Positions 16,649 through 25,879 are shown, counted from the first letter of the stretch. The stretch is 64,000 nt of DNA from Streptoverticillium olivoreticuli subsp. olivoreticuli (GCF_003391135.1 NZ_CP031455.1:3689001-3753000), one strand, 5' to 3'. A program made the numbers and translations. The notes: generated by a model not told the origin, from the sequence alone.

Positions 16649-17302
16649 TCAAGCCGACAGAGGAGCGCCGTGCCAGCGCCAGGCCCCGGATCGGGGAAGG
16701 TCCGGGAGATCCGCCCGGCCCGTCGCCCACAGCAGCGTGCGCCAAGGGTCGTGAGACGCCGGCGCCTCGGGGAAGAGCCGGCCGAGCACCCGCCCGCACA
16801 TGCCCGCCGGCGGCTGCCACGCGACGCCGAGCCCCTCCGCCAGGTCGTGCACATGGACCAGCGTCTCCACGACCCCCATCGCGGCGAAGCCCTCCGGGTC
16901 CGCGACGCCCCAGGAGTGGTAGGCGCGGACCTCCGGCCCCCTCGTGCGCACGACCGCCGCCAGCAGCCCGGCGCCCGACTCCAGCGTCTCCAGCAGCCCG
17001 GCCACCCCTGCCGTGCGGTCCGCGAAGACCGCGTTGCCCGGGCCGCCCGGCCGCGCCGCGGCGAACCGCCACGGCACATAGCGGTCCAAGGGGGGCGTCG
17101 GGGGCGCCAGTTGGGCGGCGTAGGCGAAGAGGTCGTCGGTGAGGTGCTCGACCGTCTCCCAGCAGTCCCACTCCAGGGTGCCCGCCGGGGCGTCCCAGGC
17201 GGTGTCGGGAGCCGTGCGCAGGGCGACGAGGGCCAGCCGTACGGCCTCCTCCACGTCATCGGCGGTGACAGGGGCTCTGGACGGTTCCCGGGTTGCGATC
17301 AT
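16649..17302 (-). CDS. DinB/maleylpyruvate-isomerase-like (mycothiol-dependent family) protein
   Basis: A 217-residue helical protein of the DinB/MDMPI-type four-helix fold. Likely metal ligands are the His in WDCWETVEHLTDD (about 49) and the cluster in LVHVHDLAEGLG (about 140). In actinomycetes such proteins often use mycothiol, but many have no assigned reaction. ATG 17302 is chosen because the longer reading runs into the promoter of the divergent SDR gene; no strong ribosome-binding site is visible. Divergent from the SDR with 133 bases between starts. Confidence 0.75.
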   Translation of the reverse strand: MIATREPSRAPVTADDVEEAVRLALVALRTAPDTAWDAPAGTLEWDCWETVEHLTDDLFAYAAQLAPPTPPLDRYVPWRFAAARPGGPGNAVFADRTAGVAGLLETLESGAGLLAAVVRTRGPEVRAYHSWGVADPEGFAAMGVVETLVHVHDLAEGLGVAWQPPAGMCGRVLGRLFPEAPASHDPWRTLLWATGRADLPDLPRSGAWRWHGAPLSA

Positions 17303-17435
17303 GGCGCGACCGTACCAACGGCCGCCGACGGCCCACCGGGCGGTCCGCCGTACGCCGCCCGGCCGAATGACGGGGCCCAGCGCACCGCCGTCGCCTACGC
17401 TGGGGGCTCCCCAGAGGCTCCCCAGCGGAGGAACG

Positions 17436-18359
17436 GTGGACGTGGACGGCTGGAGCGCGAGCGACATCCCCGACCAGAGCGGCCGCACGGCCGTGGTGAC
17501 CGGCGCCAACAGCGGCATCGGCTACGTCACCGCCCGGGAGCTCGCCCGCCGGGGGGCGAGGGTGGTGCTGGCCTGCCGGGACGCGACGCGCGGCAAGACG
17601 GCCGAGGAGCGGATCCGGGCGGAGGCGCCCGGGGCGGACGTCCTGTTCGCCCCGCTGGACCTCGCGGACCTGGCGTCGGTGCGGGCCTTCGCCGCGGAGT
17701 TCCCGGACCGCAGGCTCGATCTGCTGATCAACAACGCCGGGGTGATGGCCCTCCCGGAGCGCAAGACGGTCGACGGCTTCGAGATGCAGTTCGGCACGAA
17801 CCACCTGGGCCACTTCGCGCTGACCGGACTGCTCCTGCCCAGGCTGCGGGCGGCCGGGCGGGGCGCGCGGGTCGTCAGCGTCTCCAGTTGGCTGCACTTC
17901 CTGGGCACGGTCGACCCCCGCGACCCGAACATGGAGCACCGCTACCGCCGTTGGACCGCGTACGGCCGCTCCAAGAGCGCCAACCTGCTCTTCGTGCACG
18001 AGCTGTCCCGGCGGCTGGCGGCGGAGGGCTCGCCGGTGCTGGCCGCGGCCGCGCACCCCGGCTACGCGGCGACGAACCTCCAGACCAAGGGGGCGCTGAT
18101 GGAGGAGCGGGCCTGGCTCGAGCGGCTGTTCGAGCTGCTCAACCGTGCGGTGGCGCAGAGCGCGGACGCCGGCGCGGTGCCCACGCTCTACGCGGCGACG
18201 GCGCCGGAGGTGGGACAGGACGACTTCTTCGGTCCGGGCGTCCCGAAGAAATCCCTGCGGGCGCCCTGGACGCGGGATTCCCGGGCCGGTGCGGGGCTCT
18301 GGGCGACGTCGGAGCGGCTGACGGGCGTCACGTACGCGTGGTCACGCCCTCGGGCGTGA
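17436..18359 (+). CDS. Short-chain dehydrogenase/reductase
   Basis: A 307-residue NAD(P)-dependent oxidoreductase of the retinol-dehydrogenase-like SDR type. The cofactor motif TGANSGIG lies near residue 27, NNAG near residue 99, the catalytic Ser in VVSVSSW and Tyr/Lys in YGRSK (about 171-175). GTG at 17436 has GGAGG four bases upstream; an in-frame GTG at 17442 is equally possible. The C-terminus extends beyond the core fold (VPKKSLRAPW). Substrate unknown. It converges with the gene ending at 18363, only three bases apart. Confidence 0.92.
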   Translation: MDVDGWSASDIPDQSGRTAVVTGANSGIGYVTARELARRGARVVLACRDATRGKTAEERIRAEAPGADVLFAPLDLADLASVRAFAAEFPDRRLDLLINNAGVMALPERKTVDGFEMQFGTNHLGHFALTGLLLPRLRAAGRGARVVSVSSWLHFLGTVDPRDPNMEHRYRRWTAYGRSKSANLLFVHELSRRLAAEGSPVLAAAAHPGYAATNLQTKGALMEERAWLERLFELLNRAVAQSADAGAVPTLYAATAPEVGQDDFFGPGVPKKSLRAPWTRDSRAGAGLWATSERLTGVTYAWSRPRA

Positions 18360-18362
18360 CGC

Positions 18363-18968
18363 TCACTCCAGGCCCGCCTCCCGGAGCAGCTCGCGTGCCA
18401 CCTCCTCGTCCACGCGCCGTGCCACGCACGCCAAGGGGGTCGCCCCCTCACGGAGCAGCCCGACGGTGCGGGCGCGGCGGGCGCCCGTGTCGAGGTGGTG
18501 CCACAGGAGGGGGTTGGCGACGAGGACCTCGGGGTCCAGTTCGACACGGGCGCCGCCCGCGTCGCGCAGGATCAGCCGGGGGGTGATGCCGTCGGAGCGC
18601 CGGACCTGGGTGAGCAGGTCGGTCCGTACGCGCCGCTCGCGCAGCAGCCCGCGCGTGGCCAGCCAGCCCTCCCCCGCGGTGACCCGCTGCGGCATGAGCA
18701 CCGCGAGGAGGAGGGCGCCGAGCGCCACCCAGCAGCCGCCGCGGAGCACGTCGAGGGCGCCGCGGGCGAGGTCGATGAGGGTGAGGGCGCCGGTGAGCGC
18801 CACGCCCGAGTACCACGCGGCCCGCGCCTCGCGCCGCCAGTTGCGGTCGTGGGCGAGGACCGCGCCGCCCGGCGGGGACACCGCCCGGGGTCCTTGCCGC
18901 TCGCGGCCGCCGCGGAGCCGCAGGGCGTGTCCACCACTTTGTACCCGCAAGGGCTGTCGCCGTCCCAT
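18363..18968 (-). CDS. Membrane protein with PH-like cytoplasmic domain
   Basis: A 201-residue protein with a basic N-terminus, two adjacent hydrophobic segments (about 55-100) and a C-terminal domain that looks like a bacterial PH-like or YcxB-type beta domain, ending in helices (VDEEVARELLREAGLE). The region LVANPLLWHHL is typical of small actinomycete membrane proteins of this kind. ATG 18968 has no clear ribosome-binding site, so the start is uncertain. Function unknown. Confidence 0.65.
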   Translation of the reverse strand: MGRRQPLRVQSGGHALRLRGGRERQGPRAVSPPGGAVLAHDRNWRREARAAWYSGVALTGALTLIDLARGALDVLRGGCWVALGALLLAVLMPQRVTAGEGWLATRGLLRERRVRTDLLTQVRRSDGITPRLILRDAGGARVELDPEVLVANPLLWHHLDTGARRARTVGLLREGATPLACVARRVDEEVARELLREAGLE

Positions 18969-19191
18969 GGTGGTGACGCTAGGACCGCCGGGCCGACGGG
19001 TCGTCAGGTGTTGACGCCACGCTGACGCCGGGCGGCCGAACCCTGACGGGTCGCTGACACCCCTTCCGCCCGGCTCGTCAAGAAAGCGTGAAGATCCCGC
19101 CGAACAGCGCCAAGAGACCGCCAAGACCGTGCGCGGCCGGTCGGAGCCGGGCGCACTCTGGCCGTCCCACGTCACGGAGGTACGACAAAAG

Positions 19192-21096
19192 ATGTCCATG
19201 GTGGCCAATACGGACGAGCGCGCCGGGGCCGACGAGGAACCGCCCGATACCGGGGCCGCGCGCCCGTCCGAGGAGGACCGGCACCGGCTGACCGCCACCC
19301 AGGGCCTGGCCGCCCTGTCGCTCGACGCGATGGCGTCCGTCGCCTACGGGCCGGAGTCGATCGTGCTGGTGCTGGCGGCTGCGGGGGCGTACGGTCTCGG
19401 GTTCACGCTCCCGGTCACGCTCGCGATCGCGGCGCTGCTGGCCGTGCTCGTCGCCTCGTACCGGCAGGTCATCGCGGCCTTCCCGGACGGCGGCGGCTCG
19501 TACGCGGTCGCCAAGCGGCACCTGGGGCGGCGCACCAGCCTGGTCACCGCCGCCTCCCTGGTGCTGGACTACGTGCTGAACGTGGCGGTCTCCGTGACCG
19601 CCGGCGTCGCGGCCCTCACCTCCGCCTTCCCCTCCCTCTACGGCGACCGGCTGTGGATCTGCCTGGCCGTGCTGGCCCTGGTCACCGGCGTGAACCTGCG
19701 CGGCATCGTGGAGTCGGCCAAGTGGTTCATGGTGCCGACCGCGGTGTTCATCGGCTCGATCCTCGCGGTGGTCGTGGCGGGCCTGTTCCGGTCCGCGCCC
19801 GCGAGCACCGAGGCCGCCACGGGGCACGCGTCCGCGCTCGCCGACAACGCCACCTCGGTCGGCGCCCTGCTCCTGCTGAAGGCGTTCGCCGCGGGCTGCT
19901 CCGCGCTGACGGGCGTCGAGGCCGTCGCCAACGCCGTGCCGTCCTTCCGCGCCCCGCGCGCCAAGCGGGCCCAGCGCACGGAGGTCGCGCTCGGCGCGCT
20001 GCTGGGCGTGATGCTGATCGGCCTGTCCGTGCTCATCGGCCGCTTCCACCTCCAGCCGGTCGAGGGCGTCACCGTCCTCGCCCAGCTCGCGGACGCCTCG
20101 CTCGGCCACAACTGGGCCTTCTACGTGGTGCAGTTCGCGACCGTGGTGCTGCTGGCGCTGGCGGCGAACACCTCCTTCGGCGGGCTGCCCGTGCTGATGG
20201 GCCTGCTGGCCCGGGACAACTACCTGCCGCACGTCTTCGGCCTCAAGGCCGACCGCCAGGTGCACCGCCACGGCGTGCTGGCGCTGGCCGCCGTGTCCGC
20301 GCTGCTGCTGGGCTTCTCCGGTGGTGACGTCAACACCCTGGTGCCGCTCTTCGCGATCGGCGTCTTCGTCGGCTTCACGATCTGCCAGGTCGGCATGGTC
20401 CGGCACTGGCGGCAGGAACGTTCTCCCAAGTGGCGGGGCAAGGCGCTGCTCAACGGCTTCGGCGCGCTGCTCACCGGGGTCTCGGCCGTCGTCGTCACCG
20501 CGACGAAGTTCGAGGAGGGCGCGTGGCTGATCGTCCTCGCGCTGCCGCTGATGGTGCTGGCCTTCGAGGCGGTCCACCGCGCGTACGGGCGGATCGGCGA
20601 CCGGCTGGGGCTGGGCCGGGTGCCGGAGGCGCCGCGCCGCTGCCACTCCCTGGTCGTCGTGCCGGTGTCCTCGCTGTCCCGGCTGACCAGCAAGGCCCTG
20701 ACCGCCGCCGTGTCGCTCGGCGACGAGGTGGTGGCGGTGACCGTGGCCCAGCCCGACGCCGAGGGCCGGCGGGCCGCCGAGTCGCTGCGCCGCGACTGGG
20801 AGCTGTGGGACCCGGGCGTCGACCTGGTCGAACTGCCCGCCCCCACCCGGGCCCTGGGCGGCCCGATCGTCGCCTATGTGCGCGAGCTGTCCGACCGGCA
20901 CCCCGACAACCGGGTCACGGTGCTGATCCCGGAGGTCGAGCCCGCACACGTGTGGCAGCGACTGCTGCAGAACCAGCGCGGCGCGGTCGTGGCCCACGCC
21001 GTCCGCCGCGACACCGACGCGGTGATCTGCCGCCTGCGCTTCCGCCTCGGCGCGGAGCCGCCCTCCGTGGCCGGAAAGAGCGCCACGCGGCGGTAA
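19192..21096 (+). CDS. APC-superfamily permease with cytoplasmic C-terminal domain
   Basis: A 634-residue transporter. About 12 membrane segments span residues 40-455, with the amino-acid/polyamine/organocation signature near the first helices (ALSLDAMASVAYGPESIVL). The remaining 170 residues form a soluble domain with alternating beta strands and helices (CHSLVVVPVSSLSRLT, VTVLIPEVEPAHVWQ), similar to a universal-stress-like fold. The substrate is probably an amino acid, or K+ as in related APC carriers. ATG 19192 has GGAGG 11 bases upstream; the next ATG at 19198 is an alternative. A 223-base region separates it from the divergent membrane gene. Confidence 0.9.
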   Translation: MSMVANTDERAGADEEPPDTGAARPSEEDRHRLTATQGLAALSLDAMASVAYGPESIVLVLAAAGAYGLGFTLPVTLAIAALLAVLVASYRQVIAAFPDGGGSYAVAKRHLGRRTSLVTAASLVLDYVLNVAVSVTAGVAALTSAFPSLYGDRLWICLAVLALVTGVNLRGIVESAKWFMVPTAVFIGSILAVVVAGLFRSAPASTEAATGHASALADNATSVGALLLLKAFAAGCSALTGVEAVANAVPSFRAPRAKRAQRTEVALGALLGVMLIGLSVLIGRFHLQPVEGVTVLAQLADASLGHNWAFYVVQFATVVLLALAANTSFGGLPVLMGLLARDNYLPHVFGLKADRQVHRHGVLALAAVSALLLGFSGGDVNTLVPLFAIGVFVGFTICQVGMVRHWRQERSPKWRGKALLNGFGALLTGVSAVVVTATKFEEGAWLIVLALPLMVLAFEAVHRAYGRIGDRLGLGRVPEAPRRCHSLVVVPVSSLSRLTSKALTAAVSLGDEVVAVTVAQPDAEGRRAAESLRRDWELWDPGVDLVELPAPTRALGGPIVAYVRELSDRHPDNRVTVLIPEVEPAHVWQRLLQNQRGAVVAHAVRRDTDAVICRLRFRLGAEPPSVAGKSATRR

Positions 21097-21174
21097 CGCC
21101 TCTGTCGTAATCCCCCGCCATCGTTGATCGTTGAGCCGTACGGTCACGGCCGGCACAGCGAGGGGACGGGCGAA

Positions 21175-22434
21175 ATGGCGATCAGCCGCAGACGACTCCT
21201 GACGGGCGGCGGCGCGCTCGCGCTGACAGGCGGGCTCGCCGCCGCGTGCGGTTCCGACACCGGGCGCGGCGGCGGGGGTTCGAAGGCCGCTCTGTCGCAG
21301 TGGTACCACCAGTACGGCGAGGCGGGCACCGAGCAGGCGGTGCGGCGGTACGCGGGGGCGTACAAGGACGCCGACGTGCGGATCCAGTGGCGGCCCGGCG
21401 CCTACGACCAGCAGGTCGCGGCCGCGCTGCTGACGGACTCGGGGCCCGATGTGTTCGAGGCCGACGGGCCGACGCTGGACCAGATCCGCGGCGGCCAGGT
21501 CGTCGACCTCACCGATCTGGTCGAGGGCGTGCGCGCCGACTTCCACCCGGCGGCCCTCACGCCCAAGACGTACGACGGCCGGGTGTGGGCGGTCCCGCAG
21601 GTCGTCGACACCCAGCTGCTCTACTACCGCAAGAGCCTGCTGGACAAGGCGGGAGTGAAGCCGCCGCGGACCCTGGACGAGCTGGTCGACGCGGCGAAAC
21701 GGCTCACGGACTCCCGCACCAAGGGGCTGTTCCTGGGCAACGACGGCGGCGCGGGCGTCCTCGGCGGCACGCCGCTGTACGCCGCGGGGCTCTCCCTGGT
21801 CACCGACGACGGGAAGGCCGGGTTCGACGACCCGGCCGCGGCCCGTGCCCTCGGCAAGATCCACCGGATGTACGCCGACAAGTCGCTGCTGCTGGGCGCG
21901 CCCGCGGACTGGTCCGACCCCTCCGCGCTGGTGCAGGGGCTCACCGCGATGCAGTGGTCCGGGCTGTGGGCGCTGCCCCAGGTGCGCAAGGCGCTGGGGG
22001 ACGACTTCGGGGTGCTGCCCTTCCCCGCGGACGGCCCGTCGGGCAAGCCGGCCGTGCCGGTCGGCGCGTACGGCTCGGCGGTGAGCACCCGCGGCAGGCG
22101 GCGGGACGCGGCCAAGGCGTACGTGAAGTGGCTGTGGGTCGACCGCACCGACTATCAGGAGGACTTCGCGCTCTCCTACGGATTTCACATACCGGCCCGT
22201 CTGTCGCTCGCCGCGAAGGCGGGCCGGCTGAAAGAAGGCGCGGCGGCCGAAGTGGTGCGCTTCACGGCCGATCACGGGTACGCGCAGCCCCTGTTGTGGA
22301 CGGTGGCGAGCCGAACCGCCTATCAGGACGCCCTCAGCCGCATCATCAAGGACGGCGCCGACCCCGAGCGCGAGTTGCGCGGGGCCCTGCGGACGACGGA
22401 GGACGAACTCCGGCGCGTACGGAAGAAGTCCTGA
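21175..22434 (+). CDS. Sugar ABC transporter substrate-binding lipoprotein
   Basis: A 419-residue family-1 extracellular solute-binding protein. The N-terminus carries a twin-arginine motif (SRRRLL), a hydrophobic stretch and a possible lipobox (LAAAC-G), so it is likely exported by Tat and anchored as a lipoprotein. The mature part matches maltose-type binders (VFEADGPTLDQIR, VWAVPQVVDTQLLYYRK, MQWSGLWALPQ). GAGGGGACGG lies upstream of ATG 21175. First gene of a three-gene operon with two permeases. The ligand is likely an oligosaccharide, not determinable from sequence. Confidence 0.92.
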   Translation: MAISRRRLLTGGGALALTGGLAAACGSDTGRGGGGSKAALSQWYHQYGEAGTEQAVRRYAGAYKDADVRIQWRPGAYDQQVAAALLTDSGPDVFEADGPTLDQIRGGQVVDLTDLVEGVRADFHPAALTPKTYDGRVWAVPQVVDTQLLYYRKSLLDKAGVKPPRTLDELVDAAKRLTDSRTKGLFLGNDGGAGVLGGTPLYAAGLSLVTDDGKAGFDDPAAARALGKIHRMYADKSLLLGAPADWSDPSALVQGLTAMQWSGLWALPQVRKALGDDFGVLPFPADGPSGKPAVPVGAYGSAVSTRGRRRDAAKAYVKWLWVDRTDYQEDFALSYGFHIPARLSLAAKAGRLKEGAAAEVVRFTADHGYAQPLLWTVASRTAYQDALSRIIKDGADPERELRGALRTTEDELRRVRKKS

Positions 22435-23376
22435 ATGGCCACCCCCGGCAGCACGCGCCGGCGTTCCACCCCACGCGAGCGGAATCAGACCTTCTGGTTC
22501 TGGATTTTCGTCGGTCCGTTCGCGCTCGGCCTCGCGCTCTTCACCTATGTGCCGCTCGCCTGGAGCGTCTGGCTCAGCTTCTTCGACGCCCACAACACCG
22601 TCTCGCCGACGGACTTCGTCGGCCTCGACAACTACACGGCGGTGCTGGGTGAACCCGCTTTCCGCTCCGCCCTGGTGACCTTCACGGTCTTCACCGCCTT
22701 CATCGTCCCGGCCACCTACGCCCTGTCGCTCGGCCTCGCGCTGGCGGTGGGCCGGCTGCGCTTCGCGCGCGCATTCTTCCGGTCGGTTTTCTTTCTGCCG
22801 ACCGCGTGCTCGTATGTCGTCGCGGCCCTGGTCTGGAAGCTGTCGATCTTCAACGGGGTGCGGTTCGGGCTGGCCAACACCGTCCTCGGCTGGTTCGGCG
22901 CCGACCAGGTCGCCTGGCTGTCGACCACCGACCCGCCCTGGTACTGGCTGGTCCTCGTCACCGTGCGGCTCTGGCTCCAGACGGGCTTCTACATGGTGCT
23001 CTTCCTGGCCGGGCTCCAGCGCATCCCGCCGCAGCTGTACGAGGCCGCCGCCGTCGACGGCGCCCGGCCCGGCTGGCAGACCTTCCGGCACATCACCTTC
23101 CCGGCGCTGCGCGCCACGTCGGTCGCGGTGGTGCTGCTGCTCGTCATCAACGCCTTCCAGGCGTTCGACGAGTTCTATAACCTCCTGTCGGACGCCCGCG
23201 GTTATCCGCCCTACGCCCGGCCGCCCCTGGTCTACCTCTACTACACGGCCCTCGGGCAGGGGCAGAATCTCGGCCTGGGCAGCGCGGGGGCCGTGGTCCT
23301 GGCGCTGATCATCGCGGTCGTGACGGTGGCGCAGGCGCGCTGGTTCGGCCTGGGCAGGCGGGAGGCGGAAGGGTGA
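22435..23376 (+). CDS. Sugar ABC transporter permease, MalF type
   Basis: A 313-residue permease with six hydrophobic segments, the first at about 18-45. The EAA loop that contacts the ATPase reads YEAAAVDGARPGWQTFRHITFP (here about 202-223, longer than typical text allows to quote whole functionally: key residues E, A, A, G). Its ATG directly follows the stop of the binding-protein gene (TGAATG), so translation is coupled. It overlaps the next permease by four bases. Confidence 0.93.
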   Translation: MATPGSTRRRSTPRERNQTFWFWIFVGPFALGLALFTYVPLAWSVWLSFFDAHNTVSPTDFVGLDNYTAVLGEPAFRSALVTFTVFTAFIVPATYALSLGLALAVGRLRFARAFFRSVFFLPTACSYVVAALVWKLSIFNGVRFGLANTVLGWFGADQVAWLSTTDPPWYWLVLVTVRLWLQTGFYMVLFLAGLQRIPPQLYEAAAVDGARPGWQTFRHITFPALRATSVAVVLLLVINAFQAFDEFYNLLSDARGYPPYARPPLVYLYYTALGQGQNLGLGSAGAVVLALIIAVVTVAQARWFGLGRREAEG

Positions 23377-24218
23377 GGCAGACGGACGACGCCCTCGTAC
23401 GGGCCGGGCGGGCGCTGCGGCTGGTACTGCTGATCGCGCTGGCCGCGCTGTTCCTGATCCCGTTCTACCTCCTCCTGCGGAACGGGCTGGCCACGGAGGC
23501 GGACATCACCGCGCCGGGCTGGACGTTCCTCCCGCGCGAGCTGCACTGGTCGAACCTGCGGGAGCTGTTCGACGACCCGAGCGTGCCGATGGCGCACGCG
23601 CTGCTGAACTCCACGCTGATCGCGGTGGCGACCACGGTCGGCACCCTGCTGCTCGCCTCACTGGCCGGCTACGGCCTGGCCCGGATCCCCTACCGCCACG
23701 CGAACGCCGTCTTCTACGCGGTCCTGGGCACCCTCATGGTCCCGGCGGCGGTCACCTTCGTGCCGTCCTTCGTGCTCGTCTCCTCGCTCGGCTGGATCTC
23801 CACGCTGCGCGGGCTGATCGTGCCGACGCTGTTCAGCGCCTTCGCCTGCTTCGTCTTCCGCCAGTACTTCCTGGGCTTCCCCCGGGAGCTGGAGGACGCC
23901 GCCCAGGTGGACGGTCTCGGCCCGTGGCGGACGTACTGGCGGGTCGTGGTGCCCAACGCGCGCCCGGTGTTCGCGGCGGTGGGCACGATCGTCTTCATCG
24001 GCGCCTGGAACGCCTTCCTGTGGCCGCTGGTCATCGGCCAGGACCGCGACGCGTGGACGGTGCAGGTCGCCCTGTCGACGTTCACCACGGCGCAGACGGT
24101 CAACATCCACGAACTGTTCGTCGCCGCGGCCGTGTCGATCGTGCCGCTGCTGCTGGTCTTCCTGCTGCTCCAGCGCTACATAGTCGCGGGGGTGGAGCGT
24201 TCGGGGATCGACGGCTGA
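23373..24218 (+). CDS. Sugar ABC transporter permease, MalG type
   Basis: A 281-residue permease with six hydrophobic segments and the EAA loop motif (LEDAAQVDGLGPWRTYW, about 174-190). GTG 23373 overlaps the upstream stop (GTGA). No ATPase gene follows; in Streptomyces such importers are usually energised by the shared ATPase MsiK encoded elsewhere. The last 13 codons form the start of a 90-bp unit that is tandemly repeated downstream (24179-24399). Confidence 0.93.
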   Translation: MRQTDDALVRAGRALRLVLLIALAALFLIPFYLLLRNGLATEADITAPGWTFLPRELHWSNLRELFDDPSVPMAHALLNSTLIAVATTVGTLLLASLAGYGLARIPYRHANAVFYAVLGTLMVPAAVTFVPSFVLVSSLGWISTLRGLIVPTLFSAFACFVFRQYFLGFPRELEDAAQVDGLGPWRTYWRVVVPNARPVFAAVGTIVFIGAWNAFLWPLVIGQDRDAWTVQVALSTFTTAQTVNIHELFVAAAVSIVPLLLVFLLLQRYIVAGVERSGIDG

Positions 24219-24399
24219 GTCGACCGGCCCGGCTGGGGGTCCGGGGGTCATCCCCCGGGAGACTGCAGCATAGTCGCGGGGGTGGAGCGTTCGGGGATCG
24301 ACGGCTGAGTCGACCGGCCCGGCTGGGGGTCCGGGGGTCATCCCCCGGGAGACTGCAGCATGGTCGCGGGGGTGGAGCGTTCGGGGATCGACGGCTGAG
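24179..24399. repeat. 90-bp tandem repeat made from a permease 3' end plus hairpin element
   Basis: Two identical 90-bp units (24179-24268 and 24269-24358) and a partial third (24359-24399, one base changed at 24362). Each unit is 40 bp of the permease end, including its stop codon, followed by 50 bp containing a GC hairpin (CCGGGGG/CCCCCGG around 24241-24259). The hairpin module (24231-24268 and 24321-24358) is related to 52037-52074 near recO. The convergent ArsR gene ends inside the second unit, taking its last codons and stop from it. Probably acts as a terminator for both genes. Confidence 0.95.
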
Positions 24400-25381
24400 G
24401 GCGGCGCGGCGGGGGACGGTGGCCGCCGCGCAGCAGGGCGGCGCCCAGCGGCGTCAGGGTGTGCATCACGGCACTGCCGTTGCGCAGGGTCAGCACCAGG
24501 CCCGCCTCGCGCAGCACACCGGCGTGCTGGCTGGCGGAGGCCGCCGACACCCCGACGCGGCGGGCGAGTTCGCTGGTGGTGCAGCCGCCGCCGATGGAGC
24601 CGAGCACGGCCGAGCGGGTGTGCCCGACGAGCTTGCCCAGCGACCGCGGCGGGGCGTCCACGGGCGGCCCGGACTCCGACAGGTGCCGGACGGGGTAGAC
24701 GAGCACGGGCGTCAGGTCGGGGTTCTGATAGGTGACCGGCGTCCGGCGGCAGAAGAACGAGGGGACCAGCAACAGGCCCCGCCCGTTGAGGTGGACGTCG
24801 CGGTCCACCGGGTAGTCGGCCTCCAGCACGGGGGCCCGCCAGCGCATCATCGGCGGCAGCGAGGACAGCAGCGCGTCGGCGCCGCCGTCCAGCAGGGCCC
24901 GGCCGCGCACCGCGCGGTCCCCCTCTATCTGCGCCTGTATGTGGCTCCAGTAGGGGGCTATGGCCGCCTCGTGGTAGGCGTGCAGGGCGCCCGTCAGCTT
25001 GGCGAAGGCCCGGGAGTCGCCCTCCGCCATGGATCGTATCCAAGCGGGGAGCGTGCGGACGGTGGAGAGCCGGCCCAGCTCCCGGTGCACCCGGTCGGGC
25101 GGCGTCTCGCGCAGCGCCTGCATGCCCGAGTCCAGTCCCAGTACGCCTTCGGGGGGCGTCAGGAAGTCCGGAAAATAGCCGCGGGAGGGAACCAGCGGGG
25201 CGAGAAGCCGAGTTTCACCATTCAACCTGGCCCGGGTTTCCGACCGCCAATCTCCGAAGATCGACTCGCCTTGTTTGTCCCGGAGCCGGTGCAGACTCAA
25301 TACGGTTTCCCAGAGTGCGTCCGGGTCTCCGGCCAGGCGCAACCGGGCCAGATCGAGTCCAGTGAAATGGACGCGTAGCAC
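24338..25381 (-). CDS. ArsR-type winged-helix regulator with long N-terminal domain
   Basis: A 347-residue transcription regulator of a type common in actinomycetes: an unassigned N-terminal domain of about 250 residues (starting LRVHFTGLDLARLRLAG) and a C-terminal ArsR-type winged helix (about 262-325: RSAVLGSIGGGCTTSELARR, ASASQHAGVLREAGLV). GTG 25381 has GGGGG just upstream; a longer ORF from 25435 is possible. Its last 20 or so codons and stop are formed by the antisense strand of the tandem repeat at 24338-24399, suggesting a changed C-terminus. Convergent with the sugar ABC operon; no metal-binding motif is evident. Confidence 0.85.
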   Translation of the reverse strand: MLRVHFTGLDLARLRLAGDPDALWETVLSLHRLRDKQGESIFGDWRSETRARLNGETRLLAPLVPSRGYFPDFLTPPEGVLGLDSGMQALRETPPDRVHRELGRLSTVRTLPAWIRSMAEGDSRAFAKLTGALHAYHEAAIAPYWSHIQAQIEGDRAVRGRALLDGGADALLSSLPPMMRWRAPVLEADYPVDRDVHLNGRGLLLVPSFFCRRTPVTYQNPDLTPVLVYPVRHLSESGPPVDAPPRSLGKLVGHTRSAVLGSIGGGCTTSELARRVGVSAASASQHAGVLREAGLVLTLRNGSAVMHTLTPLGAALLRGGHRPPPRRPQPSIPERSTPATMLQSPGG

Positions 25382-25879
25382 CAAACCCCCACATGAGACA
25401 TCCGCAACCACCCCCCGCTCACTGAGTATGCACACCGATACGAGCTGTTACCACGTCCTTTTGGCCACAGTTGAAAGGACTCGCGGGGAACGTCGCGGAA
25501 GCGAAATGCTATTCACGCACTCAGGGCTGCTCCCGCTCGTTCCCGTGGGGGGTGGCGAGCGAAAAAGCGGCCGCTGAGTATGCGAGTTGCCGCCCGAGCC
25601 GATGCGGGCGGCAACAACTCCCGGTGGGGGAGTTAAGAGGGGCGGCGCTCCCGCACGGGCGCCGCCCCTTCGCCATGCGGCGAGCGTTCGGGTGGTGGGG
25701 TACGCCCGCGTTACGTGCGGGTTACCGCTCGGGGGCGTACGCACAGGTTGTGGGCAGGCGTTCCGCAGGGCGGAACGGGTGGGCACGACCCGACCACCGG
25801 GCAGCAACCATCCGGACCATACGACAGAGCCGCCGACGGGGCTGAACGTCAAGGCCCCGGCGGCGGCTCCGCTACGCGA
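25382..25879. other. 498-bp intergenic region with two hairpins, no gene supported
   Basis: Open frames here lack ribosome-binding sites and typical codon bias, so I call no gene. Visible structure: inverted repeat 25586-25596/25605-25615 (arm GTTGCCGCCCG), a second hairpin 25638-25648/25659-25669 (arm AGGGGCGGCGC), and a direct repeat CTGAGTATGC at 25424-25433 and 25574-25583. The second hairpin could terminate ppdK transcription from the minus strand; the direct repeats could be binding sites. Base composition is less GC-rich between 25420 and 25520, as expected for the ArsR-gene promoter. Confidence 0.6.

Noticed and set aside
19078..23091. 1337-codon minus-strand open frame
   Set aside because: Shadow of the APC permease and sugar ABC genes; high GC leaves antisense frames open. 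No ribosome-binding site and low-complexity composition.
24179..24399. Possible CRISPR array
   Set aside because: Units are contiguous 90-bp tandem copies with no unique spacers, and part of the unit is coding sequence.
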